A stretch of DNA of 64,000 bases from JANWJE01 sp044326545 (GTDB taxonomy: Bacteria > Chlamydiota > Chlamydiia > Chlamydiales > Parachlamydiaceae), in NCBI GenBank assembly GCA_044326545.1, contig JBIRBM010000001.1:223498-287497 (forward strand), given 5' to 3'. Under the pieces are notes generated by a model. That model saw nothing but the letters and a program-made list of their open reading frames with translations. It had not been told where the DNA came from and did not search any database. The position numbers and the translations under genes are program-made. Numbering within the stretch: the stretch's first letter is position 1; each line of letters starts with the position of its first letter. Below, one piece after another: positions 9,107-16,296 of the stretch.

Positions 9107-11374
9107 ATGCATAATATTTCAGATAACTCTAAGCAATTTACAGATCTTCACGCCATCTTGAGAGACATTGCTTCGTCGTCTAATCAAGGATCGCAAGAAA
9201 AACAAGATCTCTATCATGATGATAAAAAAGTCTATATCAGCAAGAGATCTGATGGAACATTTATCAGCCTCAAAGGAAGAGTCGGAAAAGCAAGCAAGGA
9301 GATGTCGGCAGATCGTTTAGCCTCTGAAGTAGAGAGGATTATGAGGGAAGCGAGTGAGGCAAAAATTCTCGGGATGAAACTAAAACCAACTAATGACCTT
9401 GATGAGATGATCGCCGGAATGGAGGTTATTAAAAACCGTATGATCATAGCTCAAAAGTCAGTTCCCACATTCATTCGGGTGATCCTTCAGGCTTTCGGGC
9501 ATGAAGATAAATTTGACGTTGCGATAAAGAAAATGAACGACTCGATTCTGATTGCAAAAAAACACACATTGCCTCGTCAAATTCAAAAATTGAAAGAGAC
9601 GGAGAGCGGGTTAAAGACTGAGCTTGACACGCTCAATAGCCAAAGAAATCCTTTATTGGCAACTCAACCGCATGTCCAAAAGACGATTCTTGAGCTTGAA
9701 AAAAAAGTGGAAACAATCACTTCAAATCTGTCATTCCAGGAATCGGAAAGCGCCCAATTCAATGAAGAATTAATGCAGCAGTCACAACAGGAAGCTGTTT
9801 TGAGTCGAGAAGTTAAACAGGCTCGTGAAAGAGTTAATGATTTAAAGAGTCAGTTTGGTGTTAGCAATAACTCGATATTCAACTTCTTCAACGGACCATC
9901 CCTTTCCAAAGAACAACAGCAAAAATTGGCAAGTGCTGAAGAATTAAAAACATCCAAAAAAAAAGAGTTAGAATTCATTCAGACATCACAAGTTAAGTTA
10001 AAGAAAAGTCAGAACACACTCATCAGATCGATTCATGATAACAAAGAAAAAAAAGGCAAACTCAATCTAGAGCTGGACGTTAACAAACAAACGCTTAAAG
10101 AGATTCATTTAATTTCAAGTCAAATTGATGGAAAGCAAGCGCATTTAAAAGACATATCCAAACAGATTCAAAAGCTGCAGACTCAGCTTGAAGAGATTGA
10201 AAATCAGCTCTTTGACAAAAAAATTAAAATTGAACAAACAGGAAAAGACTCCTTTAAATTTGATATTCCTAACATGGATTTTCTAAACAATCAAATTCCC
10301 CGTGAATCTTTATCAATTGGATCCAAAAAGCTATTGGAAGAGATTAAAGCCAAAATAGAGCCCACTTCCGAAGACAATACACAAACGTATATGACTGCTA
10401 AGCGCAAATTAATGTTTGGTTTATCGATTGGGCAACGGACGACACTTGATTCGCTAGCCTCTCATACCGATTTTAGTGTTGAAGATTTACAAAAACTATT
10501 GGAGGGCGGTGACACCACTGATAACATGTTTTATCTATCAAAACATTTAGATGAATTGATAGCAAAGACTGAACGTCACTCTCCCCAAGACGTTGAGTTT
10601 CTTTCAACTTTACAATCGCTCCAAACAGATTTAAAGCGGAGTTTAGATTCGGCCTTCATCAATACTTTGATTAGCAGGTTAAATCAACCTAATCCGCTTG
10701 AACAAAAACAGCAATTTGCAGGCTTATCCGCACATATTGGCCAACAATTAAAAGAGATGAAACGCGGTGAAAAGCTCTATATTCCTACATCAGCTGGAGG
10801 TCACGCAACGCTATTGGTTTTACAAAAGCAGGAGAATGGGAATATTTTGCCAATCTTTTATAATACCGGGGAAGGGGTCGAAGAACATATGAAAAAAGAG
10901 TTGAGTCTCACTCTCTTGTTAGAGCAGATCAATGCGATGCAAAATAAATTTCCAACAACGCTGACATTTCCTTCAATTAATTTAAAAACAGATCAAACTC
11001 GATTTGAATCGATGATGACAAACATTTTTCAAATGCAAATGGATAGAACAAAAACAACCTCTGATATCCATGACGTTTTAAGAAGAGACCTCGGAGAGGG
11101 AAGATCGGGTAAAGGAAAACAGATTCAGATCAATGGAATTTGTTCATTTCAGGTCCTAAGCGAGGCCTTTAACGATGCCTTAGGAAAAGAAAATTACCCT
11201 AAATATCAATTAGATCTTCTAACGTCTATCAACGAAGATTTTACGCACATGACAAATCCGATGGCCGATCAAACAGATAAAAATAAAAAGGAGCAAACCC
11301 TCCTTCAATTACATGAGCAAATGCTTGAAGATCTTCAAAAAGAAATAAAAGAAGTCCAGAAGCGTGTCAAATAA
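9107..11374 (+). CDS. long coiled-coil protein, putative effector under sigma-54 control
   Basis: I do not recognise a named family for this ~755-aa protein. Residues ~155-250 and ~270-385 are Glu/Lys/Gln-rich heptad-like coiled coil. The C-terminal ~200 residues look globular. There His568 (GGHATLLVL), Asn588 (FYNTG), Gln676 and Cys681 (QINGICSF) occur in the order seen in Ulp1/YopJ-type cysteine proteases; this is a weak inference. These residue numbers count from the first of two in-frame ATGs (9101). GAGG sits directly on that ATG and 7 nt before the second (9107), so 9107 is preferred. It follows the kinase-like gene by 140 nt but has its own sigma-54 promoter. No signal peptide is seen. 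Confidence 0.7.
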   Translation: MHNISDNSKQFTDLHAILRDIASSSNQGSQEKQDLYHDDKKVYISKRSDGTFISLKGRVGKASKEMSADRLASEVERIMREASEAKILGMKLKPTNDLDEMIAGMEVIKNRMIIAQKSVPTFIRVILQAFGHEDKFDVAIKKMNDSILIAKKHTLPRQIQKLKETESGLKTELDTLNSQRNPLLATQPHVQKTILELEKKVETITSNLSFQESESAQFNEELMQQSQQEAVLSREVKQARERVNDLKSQFGVSNNSIFNFFNGPSLSKEQQQKLASAEELKTSKKKELEFIQTSQVKLKKSQNTLIRSIHDNKEKKGKLNLELDVNKQTLKEIHLISSQIDGKQAHLKDISKQIQKLQTQLEEIENQLFDKKIKIEQTGKDSFKFDIPNMDFLNNQIPRESLSIGSKKLLEEIKAKIEPTSEDNTQTYMTAKRKLMFGLSIGQRTTLDSLASHTDFSVEDLQKLLEGGDTTDNMFYLSKHLDELIAKTERHSPQDVEFLSTLQSLQTDLKRSLDSAFINTLISRLNQPNPLEQKQQFAGLSAHIGQQLKEMKRGEKLYIPTSAGGHATLLVLQKQENGNILPIFYNTGEGVEEHMKKELSLTLLLEQINAMQNKFPTTLTFPSINLKTDQTRFESMMTNIFQMQMDRTKTTSDIHDVLRRDLGEGRSGKGKQIQINGICSFQVLSEAFNDALGKENYPKYQLDLLTSINEDFTHMTNPMADQTDKNKKEQTLLQLHEQMLEDLQKEIKEVQKRVK

Positions 11375-11543
11375 AGATCGCCTTCTTGGCTTGCAATAGA
11401 GAGGCAATCTGGTGTGTAAGGTGAGTGTGGAATTTGAGGCGCTTAAAACGCAAAATTTGAGTCCCCCACATGACAAGGGCGATCTCTACTCTTTACAAAA
11501 ATAAAATTTGATAGTATGAATGCATCTCTTTATTAGACTGATG

Positions 11544-11690
11544 TGGAAACTTGGTTTGGTTGAGAAAATGGATGATGTTTCAGCAGATTGATTGCCAAAT
11601 GTTAAGAGCCGATGTGAAACATAGGGTCGAAAAATTTGACAATCAAGAGGCTAAAAATGGCAATTTTATAAACCAAATCAGGTTTTCAAA
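11544..11690 (-). repeat. degenerate copy A of a ~145-bp inverted-repeat element
   Basis: The sequence matches the reverse complement of the copy at 60911-61053 over its whole length. Shared blocks include GGAAACTTGGTTTGGTTGA, GCAGATTG, AAATGTT..GAGC, GGTCGAAAAATTT.AC and AAAAATGGC. Its ends are imperfect inverted repeats (GGAAACTTGGTTTGG and ACCAAATCAGGTTTTC). No ORF lies inside, so it resembles a miniature inverted-repeat element. It occupies most of the ~360-nt gap before nuoA. The rest of that gap holds a GGTGTGTAAGGTGAGT motif at 11411-11426 and nothing else I can name. Confidence 0.7.
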
Positions 11691-11733
11691 CAAGTCTATT
11701 GAATCCTCTTATCCCGAAACATGATCCAATCAG

Positions 11734-12099
11734 GTGATCAAAGTGGTTGATTATCTCGCTGTCTCCGTTTACCTCGGACTCGTTGTCTGCGTCACTTTGG
11801 CTGTTCTTGCCCTTTCAGCTCTTATGCCTTCGAGACATACATCGACAGCCAAATTTATGCCTTATGAATCGGGGATTTCAACGACAACCAATCTTCTCAA
11901 AGAACGATTTACGATGCATCACTATTTAGTTGCTTTGATGTTTTTGGTTTTTGATGTGGAAGTTGTCTTTCTTTATCCATGGGCTGTGATTGCCAAGCAA
12001 ATCGGCCCTTTTGCTTTTTTTGAAATCCTCTTCTTTTTAGGAACCCTACTGGTTGGATTCGCCTATGCTTGGCGTAAAGGAGGACTTCAATGGGAATAA
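11734..12099 (+). CDS. nuoA: NADH-quinone oxidoreductase subunit A
   Basis: NuoA is a small membrane subunit of complex I, linking the peripheral arm to the proton-pumping arm. The 121-aa product has three membrane helices (about 6-28, 63-83 and 91-111). The loop motif MPYESGI and the VFDVEVVFLYPWA segment are diagnostic. The frame opens with GTG at 11734, and a second GTG at 11743 is also possible; neither has a strong Shine-Dalgarno. It is the first gene of a nuoA-G cluster. Confidence 0.93.
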   Translation: MIKVVDYLAVSVYLGLVVCVTLAVLALSALMPSRHTSTAKFMPYESGISTTTNLLKERFTMHHYLVALMFLVFDVEVVFLYPWAVIAKQIGPFAFFEILFFLGTLLVGFAYAWRKGGLQWE

Positions 12100-12123
12100 A
12101 AATGCCGATGATTAGGAAAAAGA

Positions 12124-12627
12124 ATGGATTATCAGCCCCGTGACCCGCTCCCTTTTTTTGTCGCTCCATTTGAAAAACTGATCAAATGGGCGCAGGCCAA
12201 TTCCCTTTGGCCAGCTCAGTTCGGACTGGCTTGCTGTGCCATTGAAATGATGTCGACGGCAGCGAGCCGGTACGATATGTCCCGCTTTGGGATGGAGGTC
12301 TTCCGCGCTTCGCCTCGTCAAAGCGATGTCATGATTGTTGCGGGAAGGGTGAGTCAGAAAATGGCCCCTGTTCTTGTGACGATCTATCAGCAAATGCTCG
12401 ACCCTAAGTGGGTCATCGCCATGGGAGATTGCGCATCATGCGGTGGTGTGTTCAATAATTATGCCGTGATCCCCGGGGTTGATAGGCTGATTCCCGTTGA
12501 TGTCTACGTGGCAGGATGTCCTCCTCGGCCTGAGGCTTTGCTTGATGGATTACTCATTCTGCAAAAAAAGATCCGATCGCAAGAGGGATCTGTCAAAGTC
12601 AAGAGGTTAGAGCGTGAAAATCGTTGA
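12124..12627 (+). CDS. nuoB: NADH-quinone oxidoreductase subunit B
   Basis: NuoB carries the terminal 4Fe-4S cluster N2 that passes electrons to quinone. All four ligands are present with the family spacing: C37 and C38 in tandem, C103 (GDCASCGG) and C132 (AGCPPRPEALLDG). The 167-aa length is normal. AGGA precedes the ATG. The 3' end overlaps nuoC by 14 nt, which indicates coupled translation. Confidence 0.96.
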   Translation: MDYQPRDPLPFFVAPFEKLIKWAQANSLWPAQFGLACCAIEMMSTAASRYDMSRFGMEVFRASPRQSDVMIVAGRVSQKMAPVLVTIYQQMLDPKWVIAMGDCASCGGVFNNYAVIPGVDRLIPVDVYVAGCPPRPEALLDGLLILQKKIRSQEGSVKVKRLERENR

Positions 12628-13153
12628 AGTCAGAGAGATTCTCAATCAAATCTATCCCGATGCTGTCATAAAAATGGGCGATTTCTTGGGAGAAATCACC
12701 TTGGAAGTTGGTAACCAGTGGCTAGTCGATATTCTCTTTACCCTTAAAGAAGATCTTTCTCTTCGATTTGACCAGTTGATTGATTTAACCGGTGTTGATT
12801 ATCTAGAACCTGTTGCCGGGACTCGGGTGGCTTACCTACTGCGTCGTCCAATTGATCATGCCAGAATCAGAATCTGTACATTCGTTGAAAGAGAAGGGAG
12901 CCTGCGAACCATTTCATCTCTTTGGGAAGGGGCTGATTGGTATGAACGCGAGCTATTTGATCTGTTTGGCCTCCATTTTGAGGGGCATCCCGATCTCAAG
13001 CGGATTTTAATGCCTGATGAATGGATTGGCCACCCTTTACGTAAAGATTATCCCTTAAAAGAGGAGCGGGTTGAATTTAAACATGGAGTCAAACCAAAGG
13101 TTCCATCTGACATCATTCAAATCAGGAAGAAACAAAAAAATATTCATGAATAA
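12614..13153 (+). CDS. nuoC: NADH-quinone oxidoreductase subunit C
   Basis: NuoC is the 30-kDa subunit of the complex I connecting module. The 179-aa protein has the typical ERELFDLFGLHFEGHPDLKRILMPDEW signature (split here: ERELFDLFGL then FEGHPDLKRIL) and the closing HPLRKDYPL. It starts with GTG inside the nuoB end, with AGAGG upstream. It is a stand-alone gene here, not the NuoCD fusion of enterobacteria. About 100 nt without a clear gene separates it from nuoD. Confidence 0.95.
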   Translation: MKIVEVREILNQIYPDAVIKMGDFLGEITLEVGNQWLVDILFTLKEDLSLRFDQLIDLTGVDYLEPVAGTRVAYLLRRPIDHARIRICTFVEREGSLRTISSLWEGADWYERELFDLFGLHFEGHPDLKRILMPDEWIGHPLRKDYPLKEERVEFKHGVKPKVPSDIIQIRKKQKNIHE

Positions 13154-13256
13154 ACGAGGATTGATGTCTGTAAAGAAAAAAAAGCCTTCCCGTTTGACAT
13201 TCTTTCTTTTTTTCGCAGAAATGTCTTCTGAAAGATTTCTAAAAAAAGGCTAAACA

Positions 13257-14459
13257 ATGTCAAAAGTGAGTGAAGACTTAAGGCTTGAGCGAACGGGCGA
13301 TGTGATGGAACTCAATCTCGGTCCTCAGCACCCCTCAACGCATGGCGTCTTGCGAATGAAATTAAAACTCGATGGAGAGGTTGTCTTATCTGCAGAACCT
13401 GTCATTGGCTATTTACATACCGGGATTGAAAAGGAGTGTGAGTATCGCACCTATTTTCAGGTATTTCCCTTAATCGATCGGCTCGATTACCTTTGCGGTC
13501 CAATGGAAGAACATGGATATGCCTCTGCAATGGAAAAATTAATGAAGGTCGATGTTCCTGAGCGAGCCCAGGTCATTCGAGTGATCATCATGGAGCTTGC
13601 GCGGATTGCAAGTCATTTAATCTGGGTTGGAACAAGCGCTCTTGAACTCAATATGTCATCCATTTATATGTATGCATTTGCCGAAAGAGAAAAAATTTTA
13701 GACATTATAGAGGGGTATTCAGGGGCGCGCATGTTTCCAAATACCTGGCGGATTGGAGGAATGTCTCGCGACTTAAATTCCGGATTTGAAGAACAGGTCA
13801 GCGATTTTCTTAAACATTTTCCTGCAACATGGACAGATCTCCATCACCTTCTAACCAATCATTATGTCTGGTGCGAAAGATTGCAGGGGATTGCCCTCAT
13901 CAATGAAGAGACTTGCAAGCAATTCATGTGCACGGGGCCCGTTCTTCGAGGAGCCGGTGTCCCCTATGATATTCGGAAGGCTTATCCCTATTGTGGATAT
14001 GAAGAGTACACATTTGATATTCCGATCCAAACCACAGCCGATGCCTATGCCCGCTATCTGATCCGGATGGAAGAGATGAGGCAAAGTGGATCGATTATCG
14101 AGCAGGCTTTAGCGAAGCTCAAGCCCGGCCCTGTGATAACCGATAATCGAAAAGTGGCGCTTCCCCCTCGTCAAGAGCTTGCTCGAAGCATGGAGGCGGT
14201 GATCCACCAGTTCAAGTTGGTGAGCGAAGGGATTCGCCCCCCTTGCGGCGAAGTGTACCACGCTGTTGAGTCTCCTCGAGGGGAGTTGGGGTTTTATGTG
14301 GTCAGCGATGGAACCCATCGTCCTTATCGATTAAGAGTCCGTTCTCCCTCTTTCCCTCACATTCAAGTGTTGAAAAAAGTGTTGCAGGGTCATCTTTTAT
14401 CCGACGTTGTCGTGGCGATTGCAAGCGTTGACCCTATTTTAGGAGATGTAGACCGATAA
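13257..14459 (+). CDS. nuoD: NADH-quinone oxidoreductase subunit D
   Basis: NuoD (49-kDa subunit) forms the quinone-binding pocket with NuoB. The 400-aa length fits. Landmarks are the N-terminal LNLGPQHPSTHGVLR, which lines the quinone site, GYLHTGIEK, and the C-terminal ESPRGELGFYVVSDG and DPILGDVDR. AAAGG precedes the ATG. The stop codon overlaps the nuoE start by one base (TAATG). Confidence 0.97.
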   Translation: MSKVSEDLRLERTGDVMELNLGPQHPSTHGVLRMKLKLDGEVVLSAEPVIGYLHTGIEKECEYRTYFQVFPLIDRLDYLCGPMEEHGYASAMEKLMKVDVPERAQVIRVIIMELARIASHLIWVGTSALELNMSSIYMYAFAEREKILDIIEGYSGARMFPNTWRIGGMSRDLNSGFEEQVSDFLKHFPATWTDLHHLLTNHYVWCERLQGIALINEETCKQFMCTGPVLRGAGVPYDIRKAYPYCGYEEYTFDIPIQTTADAYARYLIRMEEMRQSGSIIEQALAKLKPGPVITDNRKVALPPRQELARSMEAVIHQFKLVSEGIRPPCGEVYHAVESPRGELGFYVVSDGTHRPYRLRVRSPSFPHIQVLKKVLQGHLLSDVVVAIASVDPILGDVDR

Positions 14460-14974
14460 TGCTGACTGAAACAACAAAGCAGGCAATTTTAGCGTTGCAA
14501 ATGGAATATCCACAGAAACGCTCCGCCCTTATTCCGGCCCTTCACTTAGCGCAAGCGCAAGTGGGATATCTTCCTCTTAAGGTGCAAGAAGAGGTGGCCG
14601 CCCTTTTTTCCCTTGATGTGACCCAAGTGCATGCCGTCGTCACATTTTACGACATGTTTTATGAGGAACCGGTTGGGAAGCATCTTATCCATGTGTGCAA
14701 AAATATCTCGTGTATGCTCAGAGGATCTGATGAATTGATGAGACATCTTTGCCGGCGCCTTAATGTCAAGCCGGGAGAGAGATCCGCAGATGGCGAATTT
14801 ACGGTGATCCCCTCTGAATGTTTAGCCGCTTGCGACCGAGCTCCCATGATGTTAGTGGATGAAAAAGTAGTGGGACCTGTCAAGCTAGAAGAGGTGGATC
14901 ACATTCTTGAAGAGGCTAAAAGGGGGATTGGACGCCCAGCTCCCGTGGAAAAAGCTGAGGTCAAGCATGGATGA
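14459..14974 (+). CDS. nuoE: NADH-quinone oxidoreductase subunit E
   Basis: NuoE binds the 2Fe-2S cluster N1a in the NADH-input module. The thioredoxin-like fold ligands are C80, C85, C121 and C125 (HVCKNISC and SECLAAC), in standard C-x4-C...C-x3-C arrangement. The 171-aa length is normal. It is coupled to nuoD by a one-base overlap and to nuoF by an 8-nt overlap. Confidence 0.95.
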   Translation: MLTETTKQAILALQMEYPQKRSALIPALHLAQAQVGYLPLKVQEEVAALFSLDVTQVHAVVTFYDMFYEEPVGKHLIHVCKNISCMLRGSDELMRHLCRRLNVKPGERSADGEFTVIPSECLAACDRAPMMLVDEKVVGPVKLEEVDHILEEAKRGIGRPAPVEKAEVKHG

Positions 14975-16280
14975 AAAGCGCGTTTTGATGACACATGTTC
15001 ACGTGCCGGGGCAGGCCGATATTGCAACGTATGAACGAAATGGGGGATATCAAGCCATTCGCCGGGCCATTCCTCATAAAGCTCCTGAAGAGATCACGGA
15101 AATGGTCAAACAATCAGGGCTCCGAGGACGTGGAGGGGCTGGATTTCTCACCGGAGTGAAGTGGGAATTTATCCCCAAAGATCAGACGATCTCTAAATAT
15201 GTGGTGTGTAATTGCGATGAAAGTGAACCGGGCACCTTTAAAGATCGATTATTAATTGAGCGTGACCCTCACCAATTAATCGAGGGAATCATCTTGGCAA
15301 GCTATGCCATTGGTGCTCATTTTGCCTTTATTTATTGCCGAGGAGAGTTTTATGGTGGAATATCGATTTTACGCGAAGCCGTCAAGCAAGCAAAAAAGAG
15401 GGGGTATCTTGGAGAACATCTCCTAGGATCTCAATTTTCTTTGCAAATCATTGTCCATCCAGGTGCCGGCGCCTATATTGCCGGGGAAGAAACAGCTTTG
15501 CTCAACTCATTAGAAGGGGATCGCGCAACCCCAAGATTAAAACCCCCTTTTCCTGCTGTGGCCGGTCTTTATGGAAAACCAACGATTATTAACAATGTGG
15601 AAACCCTTTGCAATGTGGTCCACATTGTCAATCGGGGAGTGGAATGGTATCGGAGCTTGAGTCAGTGCTCACAAGACACAGGGACAAAAATTTTTCAGGT
15701 AAGCGGGCAGGTTCTTCGACCGGGGTGTTATGAATTTCCTTTAGGAATTTCGCTAAGAGAGGTCTTAGAGGCAGCCGGCTGGATGTTGCCTGGAAGGGAA
15801 TTTAAAGCGTGTTATCCGGGAGGATCCTCTTGTTCTTTACTAACGGCGCGTCATTTGGATATCTCGATGAATTTTGAAGCATTGGCAAAGGAAGGGTCTG
15901 CTTTAGGAACAGCGTCCATTATTGTGATGGATGATACGGCAGATATGGTCAAAGTCGCCCATCGTCTGATGGAGTTTTATCAGAACGAATCGTGTGGAAA
16001 ATGCACCCCCTGCCGCGAGGGGACTCGATGGATGGTACAAGTACTGGCTCGCATTGAGGCAGGGGAGGGAACTTTCTCAGATTTGCCATTGATTGAACAA
16101 GTGTGCAATAGCATGGCCGTGACCTCTTTTTGCCCTTTGGCTGCCGGAGCTGCTCCTCCTGTTGTGAGTGCAATCCAAGAATTTAGAAGTGAGTTCGAGT
16201 CTTATATTCGGAAAAATCCCAAGGCTAACGGCCATCCTTCGATGAAAATTTCGTATCCCTACTTGAAAGTCCTCCCTTAA
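14967..16280 (+). CDS. nuoF: NADH-quinone oxidoreductase subunit F
   Basis: NuoF oxidises NADH, holding FMN and 4Fe-4S cluster N3. The FMN/NADH-binding glycine loop GRGGAGFLTGVKW, the EETALLNSLEG segment and the cluster motif ESCGKCTPCREG with a later Cys (SFCPLAAGA) are all present. The frame is open from 14907, but GAGG lies 6 nt upstream of ATG 14967 and the longer N-terminus is unlike the family. I therefore use 14967 (437 aa), which overlaps nuoE by 8 nt. Confidence 0.95.
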   Translation: MDEKRVLMTHVHVPGQADIATYERNGGYQAIRRAIPHKAPEEITEMVKQSGLRGRGGAGFLTGVKWEFIPKDQTISKYVVCNCDESEPGTFKDRLLIERDPHQLIEGIILASYAIGAHFAFIYCRGEFYGGISILREAVKQAKKRGYLGEHLLGSQFSLQIIVHPGAGAYIAGEETALLNSLEGDRATPRLKPPFPAVAGLYGKPTIINNVETLCNVVHIVNRGVEWYRSLSQCSQDTGTKIFQVSGQVLRPGCYEFPLGISLREVLEAAGWMLPGREFKACYPGGSSCSLLTARHLDISMNFEALAKEGSALGTASIIVMDDTADMVKVAHRLMEFYQNESCGKCTPCREGTRWMVQVLARIEAGEGTFSDLPLIEQVCNSMAVTSFCPLAAGAAPPVVSAIQEFRSEFESYIRKNPKANGHPSMKISYPYLKVLP

Positions 16281-16296
16281 CCTCAATGAACGTGAA

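Noticed and set aside
13154..13256. Short Lys/Phe-rich frame between nuoC and nuoD
   Set aside because: It overlaps the end of nuoC in another frame and has low-complexity composition; no support for a gene.
14907..14966. N-terminal extension of nuoF
   Set aside because: The extra 20 residues lie wholly within nuoE, lack a ribosome binding site and are not family-like; ATG 14967 has GAGG at the right distance.
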